A stretch of 64,000 nucleotides of DNA. Origin: Balamuthia mandrillaris (taxonomy: Eukaryota > Discosea > Longamoebia > Balamuthiidae). The stretch lies in the NCBI GenBank assembly GCA_031835245.1, contig JAVKOQ010000102.1:1-64000 (forward strand), given 5' to 3'. The notes under the pieces are model-generated. The model was not told the origin of the DNA, did no database searches, and saw only the letters and a list, made by a program, of their open reading frames with translations. The translations under genes and the position numbers were made by a program. Shown here in pieces: positions 11,827-23,158 of the stretch; the stretch's first letter is position 1; each line of letters opens with the position of its first letter.

Positions 11827-12880
11827 TAATCTTATGGAGCCTTTACTGGTTTATTTTCAAGACACTCTGGGCGGAATTGTCTTTAGGGAGCCCTTGAGCA
11901 GCCTTCGATTTTGCTGTTCTTTTGGCCTACTTGGAAGAGGAGAAAAAACAGAGTGCCGAAATCTCCTCGCTCCCAGCCTTTTTTGATGAGGTTCGTCATC
12001 CGTTTCTCTCATCTTCCAGCTCTGTTGCGTCAATACTACGATGTCTGGGTCCTGCTTGGGCCATTACTCAAGCGCGCCTTTGTGTTTGTCACTGGCAAAC
12101 AGGCAGGCTTTTTGCTTAGGCCAGGGCTTGATTTCTACCCTAACGTCTCCTACGCCAATAATATCCATAGTGCTAGGGTCTTAGTGCAAAACACATTACT
12201 GAAATAGTTCTTCTTGCAAAAATGACAAACGACGTCCCTTTGTTCCAGCATTTGCAAGCTCATGGTCTAACTGAGGAGCTCCTCGAACCCTTATCCATAG
12301 CTCTTGAAAAGCGAACTGGGGGTGTACCACGTTTGCTGCATGCAGGTACCATCTCACCTGAGTCTGTCTTCTCACAAGTATGGCTGGTGTGATGTGTCCC
12401 TTCTTCTATGGGACAAATTCAAAAATGCCACCCGTTCCATTAAACTCAAGAACCAAAACTCCCTTTGATGCACACATTAAATGCATTGAACATCTATCTA
12501 CATCACTCCAAGGGTAGCAAACAGTTGGTCACCTTTTCCTTTGCAGACTATGTTGTGCAATACTTTGAGGAGCATACAACCCAATATGGAATGGACTACC
12601 AACTACCCTTAATCAAGCCACTACATTCCAACGTTTGTTTGAATAATGGTGCTCCTTTAGAGTTTTTGATTAGGGCCAACACAACAGCTCTTCTTGTTCC
12701 ACTGTTCAATTCCTCCAAAATTGTTAAAGGTCCTCTTCTCTTATCACATCAAGCTTATCTACCTCAAGTTGTTTCTGAACCCTTGACACTTAAAACACAA
12801 GATGAGCTACTGCTATTGAAAACAGAAATCTGGAGTGTTAAGGTTTTTTTGTTTCTTTTTTTATATTATGCTTAATGTTA
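11827..12880 (+). pseudogene. Broken gene fragment, possibly of the Crinkler/RHS-type family
   Basis: Coding-like sequence without one usable reading frame. Recognisable pieces are FVFVTGKQAGFLLRPG near 12090-12130 and EPLSIALEKRTGGVPRLLHAG near 12290-12345. A longer piece at 12465-12840 has the composition of real protein. The TGGVPR and VTGK-type segments resemble the NTPase-linked region of Crinkler/RHS-type proteins, which are abundant in amoebae and fungi. The family call is tentative. The copy is clearly broken in several places and abuts the end of the truncated Fanzor element. Confidence 0.3.
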
Positions 12881-12908
12881 TTCTTAGGTATCTTTTGACA
12901 GTTGGTCA

Positions 12909-13030
12909 TGTTGATGGAGGATAAACCCTGCAGATCAAGAAAGGGACAGCTCGTAAGCAACTCTGGGTTTATTCACAAGAAAAGAGGTGTGCTTTAAGTG
13001 TGTCACCAGGAAAAGTGGAAAATAAAAAGG
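12909..13030 (+). repeat. Single arm of an inverted-repeat element
   Basis: Starts TGTTGATGGAGGATAAACCC and runs through GGGTTTATTCACAAGAAAAG and AGGAAAATAAAAAGG-like sequence. It matches both arms of the complete element at 21209-21838. Only one arm is recognisable here, so this is a partial copy. Confidence 0.75.
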
Positions 13031-13639
13031 GGTGGATAGTCTCTGTTCTATTGGCACTGTTGGATACTTAACACAATGTAATAGAGATATAGCTGTATGC
13101 TTAGTAATAGTGGCTCTATTATCGGGAGCAAGGGTGTAAAGAGCATTAAGTTATAAAGGTATTCCTTTTTGGTTTTTTTGACACTATTTTTTTTTTCTTT
13201 TCCAATTAGGCACCTCAGTATGTGTTCTTTCTTTAGGCATTTATACTTTTAATAAGAGCACAAACGAATTACAGCACTACTACTCAAGCTGATTGTTGTA
13301 TACCAGGAGAACAAAAGGAAAGAGACAGTGACAAATGGCTACATGCTCTTAAGCCTTTCTTTTGACTGAGTGGTAAATGAGTGGCAAACACTATATATTG
13401 CCTTTCCTTTCACTGACTTATCATTGCTTATAAAGAGAACAGGAGGAAAGAAAAGAGAGGAGAGGGATAAAAGCAGAAGGCCAGGGAGATAAGAGGAAGG
13501 GGAACAAGAACTACAGACACTGTGTGCATAGATTTTAGTAGCTACCTCAAAAGAAATGAAGAAAACAAAGTTTTCCCCCAAGGCAAAGGCAGGCTCAGAG
13601 AACCATCTAGAAAGATAACTTAACCAATAGTAAAAGGTT

Positions 13640-15250
13640 AATTGCTATAAACCAACATGTTGGTTTGGTTCCTTCATTAGGGATTTACAATTTTCAGCTT
13701 TTTGAGTCCTTCATTTCCATTGTCTATACTCCAGATTCTAAAACAATCTCTCCAAAGGTTTGGACATCTTAAGTATTGTGCTGTTACATCATCAGCATTG
13801 GCTTATCTCTTCAAGTAGTTAAAAGTGGCCATTTTGCTTCTCAGCATAACGAATTACTGCTTGCCTTTCCAATTCCCAGTAGGCCTTGATGGTTAACCAG
13901 CCCCAATCTGCTCTGTAAACCCCTGCCACAGTCCTTTGATGAACTTGCAATATTCTTGCTGTCTCATTTCCACAGCTTCAATCTTCTTTCACCATGATTT
14001 GAAAAGCTCTGTCATGCATAGTTCAGATGATAAGGTGAACTTGATGATAGCCTCTGCAGCAATCTGGCAGTGCATGTACTGAGGCTTTGAGCAATAGCTC
14101 TCCACTGCCTAGGGCTGTAGATGGCTTGCTGGCCTTGGTGATCCTCTCCTTGGCATGAGTTGTCCCCTCACCCTTTCTTCAAACCACAGTCCCAGGTACT
14201 TGACCTCCTTCACATGTTTCACAGTCTCTTCCTTAAGTCTCCATGGACATTGCACAAAAGAAGAGCAGAAAAGGCAGCAGTGGGCATCATTGCAGAGTAG
14301 TACTGTGATGATGAGTGTTATACATATAAACAGGCAGCTCTCTGAGGAATTTCTGGTAGAAAGAGGAGTTAAGCAAGGAGGAGTTTTGTCTTGTTATATA
14401 GTTAAGCGTGTCATATGCCTTGCTGATATCCAACAGAGCAACATAAGTATGCCTTGATTCATGATGAGCATCCAAGTTACATTATGCACATAGTTACCTC
14501 CAAACTTCATCATTTCCCATCAATATTGTCTACTTCAGCTGCTTTGCCCATCCTCAATCTTTTCCTTCATGCAAGATTAAAGCTCTTTTTCATAAGCCAA
14601 GATGATCCTTCTGGACCTGACAGTGTGAGTGTGTTCTCTCAATGCAAGCTCCCAATGGAAGAATCCTTCCTTCTTAGCTTTGCCCAATGTTCCTTGAAAG
14701 CTATCATGCTACCATGGTGCTCCATAATTGTTTGAGCTCTGCTTTACGCTTTGCCACTATTCTCTGCATGTTGCCAATCTTTTTCTGCATTTCCTTGATG
14801 TTCCCAAGTCTTCTCTACTTCATCCAGGTCCATTTGTTCTTCACAACTTTACAAACCTTTTTGTGAGTTCCACAATTTCCTCTCAAGCCTTTCCATCATT
14901 CTTTCCTTCTCATAGCCACTGAGCATAGGCTTTCATCACCTGCTTGTTCAAGGATGTTACCTCTGCTGTCTATCATTGCTTCCTTGCCCTACTTGTTAAT
15001 GCTTCTACAAGTCTCTTTTCTCTACCAAATCATTTCATTGCACTATTCCACAATTCTTTTTTCCACTTTCTCCAAAGATGTTCAACAGTAGCTGCTTTCT
15101 CACCAAGGTTATCCATTCCTCTCCTTTGCAGAAGTGCTTGCTCATGTTTTTGTACTTCCTTCACCACTTGCAATCTTCCTTCAATTAGGACTTCCACTTC
15201 TATCATTCCATCCAAACCCTGTTGCAATTATCTGCTGAATCCTTCCACTT
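13640..15250 (-). mobile_element. LINE (non-LTR retrotransposon) remnant, reverse transcriptase region
   Basis: Read on the minus strand, 14287-14475 encodes VALLDISKAYDTLNY, the first aspartate-bearing block of a LINE reverse transcriptase (usual form F/LDI-KAFDTV). Upstream in sense direction, 15030-15227 encodes the basic linker TVEHLWRKWKKELWNSAMK typical of the stretch before RT. Downstream, 13640-14110 is closely similar to the C-terminal coding region of the copy at 17030-18120. The frame is broken throughout (stops and frame changes every few hundred bases). I did not find the YxDD block in an intact frame. Confidence 0.72.
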
Positions 15251-17029
15251 GACTATCATTCATCACCAGCTACCTTGTTAGCTCAGACCAGTAACACAAG
15301 AATACAAGAAAGTGAAACCAACTAACCAAGAATAGGCTTTTAATGAATGGAAAGTGTAATGACAGTGTGTGTGTTTATTTGTTACTTGTTCCTTGTCTAA
15401 GAGAAAAAGAAAGAGAGAAAAAGAAAAGAGAATATAAATGTTATATTACTCTCTCATAATACCTATCCCTATCTCTCCTTGTATATATATCTCTTTCGTT
15501 CATTCTTTTAAAGGTCTTTTCCCGATTGATTTGGTGTTTGTTAGGTTGTTTCCCTACCAGGCTTATCTCATAAAGAAAGAAAGAGACAAAAAGAATAAGA
15601 AAAAGAACCTATCAAGAAAAGCCATGTATCAGAAAGAAAAAAGGAAAGTTCCTAAGTTCCAAGACACAAGAGAGAAATCTACAGGAAACCACAAAAAGCT
15701 GACTAGGTGCTGATGTAAGCTGAGGAAGAACAAAGAAAAAAGCAACGCTTTGGTTATGTTAGCAGTTACCAACAATGCTGGAGTTCTAACAAGCTGTCCA
15801 AAGCCACTGTCCAATATTCTTTTCCTTTTCCTTCCTTTTTCCACATCTCTTTGCTCTTTAGGCTTTCACAGCATTTGCCTTCATTCTTGGCTTCCCTATG
15901 GCCTGGCTCTTTCCATAATATAGACAAAATTTGTTTCAGAATTTTTGATACTTCATTTGACCGCCAAAAACCACCAAGTGTGCAGGGTTTGTTCCTTTTT
16001 ATCTTCTTCATAGTTAACTGTTTTCTCAAATTAGTATAGTCCAAAACGTATTATTCAAAACAAAAACTAATAAACTGAAAGATGTTAACAGGAAGAAAAG
16101 AAAGAGAAAGGAGTAACAGAGCTAATATGTTAAGTGCAACAGAATGCCAGGAGCAAGCCAAGCCTATTCAAGGACAGCAAAAGCCATTTGAAGTCTTTTC
16201 ATTCATTCATCTGTATGTCTTTTATTGCCTCAGAATAAAGTACCACAGTCGCCTTATCCAGGAAATAAATGTAAGAATAAGGCCTTGCTAGCATCTTTCT
16301 TCTTTGACAACTACATTGGTTTCTTCAGCAATATGACAAAAAAGAGAAGAAGTTAAACAATGAAAGAATGGGAGTGAGTGCAGTGCAGTTTCAACAATTT
16401 AACCACTTCATCCTCCTCCTGCTCAAGAGTTAAATTGTGGGCTACTGCTAACATAACCAACTCTTTTTTCATTTCTTTCTTTGTTCCTTTCTCTTTTCTG
16501 TTTACAATCTCACATTAGCTTTCATTGATCTTTTGATACAAAGCCATTCCAAAGATCTTTCTCCTGCCTTCCCTGGAGCTTTCCTGAGCCTAGAACTTAA
16601 GAACAGAGAAACCAAAAAGTCACTCCTTTCTGAGCCTCTTTTTTTCCTTGGTTGCCTTCTCAATTATTTTTTGGCAACAAGAAAAGGTAGGGATTTCTTT
16701 TTCTGTCAACCTTCAATGTCATTTCTTTTCAATCTTGTGCAAAAAGCATGAAAGATTTCTAAGTATTTTGTCAAAGAGGAGATGACTTGACAGTTTGTGG
16801 TAGTTAGCCACTTACACTGGACAGACCACTGATTTCTGCCTCTGTTATTTTAATATGAGGAGTTTTGGGCAGTTTTTAAAGCAGTGTGACATTCCCTACC
16901 TAAGATAAACATTGCAGTCCAAGCCTGTAGAAGTGAACAAACCCAAGAATACATTTTTCTTTTTTCCTCTATGTCTTAGTGGAAAACTACACAAACATAC
17001 CTAGTAGTAGTATTGTAGTAGTAGTAATA
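15251..17029. other. AT-rich stretch without a supported gene
   Basis: No conserved gene seen. A Lys/Glu-rich minus-strand frame at 15766-16044 (WRSNEVSKILKQILSILWKE) may be an older 5' part of the LINE just downstream, but the match is too weak to assign. The rest is AT-rich with short open frames that look like chance. Confidence 0.4.
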
Positions 17030-18120
17030 AGAAGTTTATTTGCTCTAAGAGCAACACCACACTATACATAAAAAGTAAGCATTGTACATACATAGTGTAC
17101 TCTTACTTCTCTTACTCCCTCATCCTCAATGCCTTCCTAATTGTTATGTTAGTTCACAAGTGAAAGGTGTTGAATGAGCTTTCAGACTAACTTTGTATCA
17201 TCTAGCTATCCTTTTCTTCCCCTTTTCCTCTCTTATCATTTCCTTACTTTTACATTACTTCCAAAGATTGATAAAATGCAGAAGAACTTCCATACTTCCA
17301 ACTTGCTCTTGCTGCCCATAATCTCCAGACTTGTTTACAACTCTGCCTACAATGCTCCATCTCTTGAGCTTTGTTGCATTTCTTTCCACTTGACAGGAGC
17401 TTTGTTGTACAGTTTTCTATAATTAGCTTTCTACCTTGTTCTTCATCTCCATTGTTCACATTCCAGATTCTAAAACGATCTTACCAAAGATTTGGACATC
17501 TAAATAGGAAGTGTTCTGCAGTTTCTTCCTCAGCATTGCATACAGGGCACATACTGTCCTCTTCAGACTGCTGAATGGCTCCCCACTTTTTTCCAATGGG
17601 CAGTCCACCACAGTGAATAGCATTCATCAATCATTCCTTCCTTAGGTTGGCAATCACTAAGCTCCGTTGTTGTCCAACCAAACATCTTCCATTTGTCAAG
17701 AAGTTATGCCAAAGCCATGCTCTTGTTTCTCTTTCTCCTTCAACTGCATACTCTGCCTTGGCTACTCGAGTTAAGGTCCTCATCCTCTTGGCTTTCTTTT
17801 CAATGCTACTCATCCCTTCACTTCCCTCACCTTCTCTCTTCTCACCTTCCTCTTTCCTTGCTTGGCTTATCTCTTCCAGAAGCTCAAAGTGGCCATCTTG
17901 CCTCTCAGCATGGCGAATTACTGCTTGCCTTTCCAACCCACAGTAGGCCTTGATGGTCAACCAGCCCAATTCTGCTCTACAAACCCCTGCCACAGTCCTT
18001 TAATGAACTTGCAATACACTTCTTGCTGTCTCATTCCACACAGCTTTGATCTTCTTCCACCATGATTTGGAAAGCTCTGTCATGCAAAGTCCATATGACA
18101 AGGTTTACTTTAAATCATTG
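17030..18120 (-). mobile_element. LINE 3' half with RT-linked zinc finger and TAC-type tail
   Basis: Minus-strand reading gives the C-terminal part of a LINE ORF2: GWLTIKAYCGLERQAVIRHA, then AEYAVEGERETRAWLW, then a zf-RVT type motif CPVCNAEEETAEHFLFRC (C-x2-C...H-x4-C) near 17490-17560. The protein end is SSAFYQSLEVM near 17250. A 3' UTR of about 200 bp follows, ending in a (TAC)n-type tail near 17010-17040. Stops and a frame change interrupt the body (for example a TAA soon after FLFRCPNLW). This copy defines the 3' end shared with those at 20290, 22090 and 22930. Confidence 0.82.
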
Positions 18121-18599
18121 CAAAGCCAAATGTAAGATCAATGGTCTGTGTTTATAACACATTGAAAAACTTCAGCTAGAAGAGAAGTCATGAATCAAGT
18201 GTGATGGTTGAAGAAATGTCTACATGCCTACTGACTTCAGCATGCTAAGAGGCAAAAGGCCAGCCATGTTTCATAGTATTGATGGTTCAAAGTAGTGGTG
18301 GGCGTATATTTTCATAAAGCAAAGTTGGTATATAAGAGTTTCTATTAAAGAAGTGCAAGAGTGTAACACAGAAAAAAGGTCAGAAAGAAATAGCATTTCT
18401 AGTAAACCAACAACACCTCATGAAACATACCCAAAGAACACCTTATTCAAAATAGCAATAAAGGAAGATTTTAACAATAAATGCTCTAAAACTGAAACTT
18501 GCTCAAGTAATATTTAAGGTATTGAGCCAAACTAGTTTAAAATGTAATATTAGCATGCAGGTTTCTCTTCTGAGCAACATGGTTGCAGTCTTCAGCAGT

Positions 18600-20130
18600 A
18601 AAAGATTATTTGGCAGTCTTTAGAAGCAATGGGCATTGCATATAAGACTAGATAAGGTGAAGAGGGGCAGAGGCATTAAAAAAGCCTTGCACGTTGGAGA
18701 TAATACTGCAAGTAGTAGGGATTGGGTATGTAAGGGCCATGAAGAGCTTGTTTTGGAGGCGCAGGTCATGCAAATATGCCTGGGTGATTTTGCCATCAGC
18801 ATCCTTCCTTGGGTACAATGGTGAAAGGAAAGTTCCAGCGACTGTCAGGTGGGGCAAGCATGATGATGTCAGTATGCAGCCATTCCGCCACTTGCAGATT
18901 GATGATAAGCATCAAATGGTGTAGAATGGGGTATTGGTGGCAACAAACAGGAGAACTCCAGTGTCCAGATGGAGAACTGCTTTAAGGAGAGTACATGAGG
19001 GTCCTGTCAGCAAAGCCTTATTGGAGGTATTTCTTGATGGCTTCAAGAATACACTTGCAGATGTGTTCTTTGACAGCTTTCACCAAACATTGATATTGGC
19101 ATTAGGTGATGTCATTGTCCTTGAAGCAGGGTAATGGTTCCTCAGGGTAGTTGATTGGAATGTGTGTTATGCCTATACTGGACTTGTGCATGAAGTGGAT
19201 GATCAATTGACTGTCTAGTTGAGGCAACATGTCATGGAAATAATGTTCACTTGGAACAGCAACAGAAGCCAATGGCCAGTGGCTCTGTTTTGGCATGTAG
19301 CAGTGGTTTCATGGTTTCCAAGTTTGATTATCTAGTTGGCTTGCTTGGTTTTGGCACAAACTAAGTCAACAATAAAAGGGTCCATGAACTAACATAACAA
19401 TTGGGAAGGCATTGAGGATGAGGGAGTAAGAGAAGTAAAAGTACACTATGTATGTACAATGCTTACTTTTTATGTATAGGTTGTGCTCATTTCAGTTGCA
19501 GCAGTGTTGACATTGTAGGAGCAGAAGATGGGGCTGGTGTAGCAGATGTTGCTGGAGCAGACTGCTGTTGTAACCTGCAGGCCTTTTTTTGGCAGTGATC
19601 TTCCATGTGGTTGCATATTTTGCAGTGTGCACAAACAGCACCCATTGTGTGAGGTACTGGTGATTGCTGTTGAGGTGATTTGCTATGACCTTTATCTTTT
19701 GAAGGAGGTTGGGAAATCTCTAATTCAATGAGGACTGTGAGCTTGTAAGCAGCAATGACATCTTGTGGCTTGTTGTGAAGAGTCTAATGCTTGTACTTGA
19801 TGTGAGGAAGAAGGGTTTGTCCAAAGAAAAAGGCTTTGAGGTAGTCATAGAAGATGTCAGGAAGATGACTACAGAGTACAGTGTACCAATCAATGAGCTG
19901 ATAAACTATAGATACATGGCCATACTTGATCATTGGAGGGGCTATTCTCCAAAGACATATGATGGACACTGGGTTTTGGACAACAGAGAGCACTTTGATA
20001 GCAAGTGAAAGGGAGCTATTATTGTGGCTGATTGTCACTTTTGTCTCCTCCCAAAAGACACATTTGACAAAATCAAGATAAATAACACCTGAGCCAAAGA
20101 AGAACAACACCAGACCAAGGCTTATTGTCT
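18600..20130 (-). mobile_element. Fossil retroelement with a Gag-like zinc-knuckle region
   Basis: On the minus strand, the 19540-20130 part has a Gag-like helical region followed by a CCHC zinc knuckle around 19600-19650 and a Gln/Ser/Ala-rich tail. Coding-like sequence continues at 18600-19330, but I cannot assign it. The CCHC knuckle points to a retroelement Gag, either of LTR kin or a LINE ORF1. The family is not settled. The element is old and broken in several places, and a stray LINE 3' end (19380-19485) sits inside it. No terminal repeats were recognised. Confidence 0.4.
19380..19485 (+). repeat. LINE 3'-UTR fragment
   Basis: About 100 bp (AACAATTGGGAAGGCATTGAGG ... TACTTTTTATGTATAG, abridged) matching the 3' UTR of the copies at 20290 and 22090. 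It is cut off before the TAC-type tail. Confidence 0.75.
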
Positions 20131-20289
20131 TCATTCCTCTTGTATTCTTTTTTTGTTGCTGCTATGGCATAGTACAAAAAAAGAGATTGAAGGGAAAAGC
20201 TAAGCAGGAGCATAGCTTTGGCATAACCTCTTGACTTATGGAAGTTGGACAACAATAGAGCTTCGTGATTACCAACCCAAGGAAAGAAT

Positions 20290-20866
20290 GATTGATGAAT
20301 GCTATTGGAAAAAAGTGGAGAGCCATTCCGCAGTCTGAAGAGAACAGTAAGTGCCGTGCATGCAATGCTGAGGAAGAAACAGCAGAACACTTCCTATTTA
20401 GATGTTCAAATCCCTGGGAAGATCGTTTTAGAATCTGGAATGTATGGAGATGAAGAACAAGTCAGAAAGCTAATTATAGAAGACTATACAACAAAGCTCC
20501 TGTCAAGTGGAAAGAAATGCAATGTAAGCAAAGTTGTAAATGAGTCTAGAGATTATAGGCAGTAAGAGCAAGTGTAAGTATGGAAGTTCAGCTGCCTTTT
20601 ATCAATCTTTGGAAGTAATGTAATCGTAAGGAAAAGATAAGAAAGAAAAGGAGAAAGAAAAGGATTGCTATATGATATGAAACTAGTCTAAAAGCTCATT
20701 CAAAACCATTCACTTGTGAATTAAAAACAATTAGGAAGGCATGAGGGTGAAAGAGTAAAAGAAGTAAGAGTACACTATGTATGTACAATGCTTACTTTTT
20801 ATATATAGTGTGGCATTGCTCTTAGAGCAAATAAACTTCTTATTACTACTACTACAATATGGTTAG
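20290..20866 (+). mobile_element. LINE 3' end, plus-strand copy
   Basis: Same family as 17030-18120 but in the opposite orientation. The zinc-finger region (RNA sense GCAATGCTGAGGAAGAAAC) is at about 20360-20400 and KLIIEDYTTKLLSSGKKCN at about 20460-20525. The 3' UTR follows with AGCAAATAAACTTCTTATTA, then CTACTACTAC at the end. It is broken by stops and is truncated at the 5' side, as is usual for LINE insertions. Confidence 0.82.
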
Positions 20867-21208
20867 CCCTTGTTGGCCAGGTAAATAAGAAAAAAAGTTA
20901 GAGAGTTAGGACGTTGTTTGAACCCAATAGCTCAGCTATTGACAACTACCAACTTAACTCTTTCGTTGTTCCTTTCTTCTTTTTTGTTTACACAAGCTTA
21001 TGTACTGCTATCAAGCTTTTCAAACAGAAGAACAACAGAGCACCTAGAAAAAAACAAAAACTTGTTTTCTTCATTTCATCAAAAACACCTAACTCTTGTT
21101 TCATTGTTTCTTTCTTGGTTTTATCTCTGCTGGCAGGATATTTGCTCCAGAAATCTGCCCTTTTTATTTGAAAAACTTTATAACCTGCACTGTTAATAGA
21201 AAGCCTCA

Positions 21209-21838
21209 TGTTGATGAAGGATAGACCCTGCAGATTAAGAAAGGGATGGCATGTAAGCAACTCTGCGTTTATTCACAAGAAAAAGAGATATGGATCAAAG
21301 TGTATGTTTTGAATGTATTGTGATAAGAGAATTTGGAGTATCCAGGAAAAATGTAGACAGGTAATCATGATGAAGTAAATTGTTGGTTTAACCAACACTT
21401 GCTTGTCATGCCAGTAATAGTTGGCTTGTTTTGGATAAGCATGATTTTGAAAATGGGCAGTGTAATAGGAAAAACCTCTAATATCAGCATGATTATGTGC
21501 TCTTTTCTCTTTCCTCTTTGCTATTGGCTTTCTTGATCAGTACCCAGATATTTGCTATTTCTACTGGAAAAGGGTGGATAAAAACAGTAACAAATATCCA
21601 CAGATATTTTAACTATCCTGCTGGCAAATGTTGGAAAACCAACAATTCACATCATTATGACTTCCTGTCAACACTTTGCCTGGATACCCAAATTTTCTCA
21701 CCCCTTTTTATTTTCCCTTTTTCCTGGCAACACACTCAAAGCACACACTTTGGTCCACACCTCTTTTCTTGTGAATAAACCCAGAGTCACTTACATGCTG
21801 TCCCTTTCTTGATCTGCAGGGTTTATCCCCCATCAACA
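21209..21838. mobile_element. 630-bp non-autonomous element with long terminal inverted repeats
   Basis: The left end TGTTGATGAAGGATAGACCC is mirrored by the right end GGGTTTATCCCCCATCAACA. Similarity between the arms continues inward for roughly 200 bp each (left 21209-21425, right 21610-21838), including GGTTTATTCACAAGAAAAG-like and TATCCAGGAAA-like blocks. No protein frame of note lies between them. This is the structure of a MITE or foldback element. A clear target-site duplication is not visible. A single related arm lies at 12909-13030. Confidence 0.8.
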
Positions 21839-22089
21839 CAAAGATGCGATTTCTAACACAGAAAAAAGATAATAAAGAGCAAAAGAAACTTTACTATTTA
21901 TATAGCCTGTTAATGTCAGTAACCAAAATAAATTAAATGAATAAAAGAGAAAAAGCTGTCCTCCTATTCAACATAGCAATTGATTGGCCAGTCAATAAAA
22001 CAATAAAAAAGAGAGAAAAGGAGCAATAGTGCTAGCAATAAAAGAAGGCTTTGCCAACATTAATACGTTAACTTTATTAAATGACAAAG

Positions 22090-22565
22090 ATCCTGACTTT
22101 TTGTTAAAATGTTCAAATCTTTGGAAAGATATTATTAACTATTTGCAACCCTTAACTCATGCAGATTATGCAGCTGAAGAAGAAAGCAGAACAAGAGCAT
22201 GGCTGTAGTATTACCTCTTAACAAACAGAAGATGTGTGATAATAAGGCCAGTAGGAGAAGTACATAACAAACACCAACTCAATGGGCATAGGGAAAAGAC
22301 CTTTAATAGAATGAAAGAAAGAAATCTATGTACAAGGAGATAGGGTAGTTCTTTTGCATTCCATCATTCTTTAGAAGTAATGTAAAATTTAGAAAAAGAG
22401 GACATTCAACACCTTTCACTTATGAACTAACATAACAATTGGGAAGGCATTGAGGATGAGGGAGTAAGAGAAGTAAGAGTACACTATGTATGTACAATGC
22501 TTACTTTTTATGTATAGTGTGGTGTTGCTCTTAGAGCAAATAAACTTCTTATTACTACTACTACT
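22090..22565 (+). mobile_element. LINE 3' end, third copy
   Basis: Encodes FLLKCSNLWKDIINYLQP and AEEESRTRAWLWYYLLTNRR, matching the C-terminal part of the LINE ORF2 in the copy at 17030-18120. The shared 3' UTR follows (GGGAAGGCATTGAGGATGAG, then TGCTCTTAGAGCAAATAAAC) and the copy ends in TTATTACTACTACTACTA. The coding part is interrupted. Confidence 0.8.
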
Positions 22566-22624
22566 AGAAAAAGAGGAAAAAGGAAAGAAAAAAAGAGGAG
22601 ATATAGTGCAAAGGTGAAAGCTCA

Positions 22625-23125
22625 TTCAACACCTTTCACTTGTCATAGTGCACAATTGGGAAGGATGAGAGAGTAAGAGAAATAAGAGTACACTAAGTCC
22701 CAGGTTTGAGCCCTGTTTGTGGAATCAACCTTCTGTAGAAGGCAAACAGCAGTGTACTCTAAGGCAACGTCAGAGATCCCTCCTGTTGTCTTTCTTCTTT
22801 CTTTCAGAATAAACTTTATTCTGATCACTTGTCCCTATCTTTTTTTTTAAAATTGAGCCAACAACTTCACTCAACAACTTCACACTTATCTGCTCCCATC
22901 TCTTCCCTCCTCCTACCCCATCCCTCGCTCAACATACTTATTCTCAAGTGGAAAGAAATGCAATAGAGCCAAAGCAAGTGAATAGAAAAAGCGAGTAGCA
23001 GGACAAGGGAGGTATAAGGGGATCTAAAAGCTCGTTCAACACCTTTCACTTGTTTATCCTTGCAGCAATTGGAAAGGCATCAAGAATGAGAGAGTAAGAG
23101 AAGCAGGGTACGCTATTACTATTGA
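22625..23125 (+). mobile_element. LINE 3'-end pieces beside the TRF-like gene
   Basis: Two short pieces. 22625-22700 holds a diverged copy of the 3' UTR. 22930-23125 holds AAGTGGAAAGAAATGCAATA-like coding sequence and the UTR GTTCAACACCTTTCACTTGT, ending about 35 bp before the stop codon of the minus-strand gene at 23159. The sequence between them shows nothing I can name. Confidence 0.65.
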
Positions 23126-23158
23126 GGATGTGCTGGTGCTTGATGAGCTGCCATCCCA

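Noticed and set aside
12465-23000. Many 60-100 residue open frames in the AT-rich block
   Set aside because: Apart from the LINE, zinc-knuckle and Crinkler-like pieces listed, they show no protein motif and lie antisense to, or between, repeat copies.
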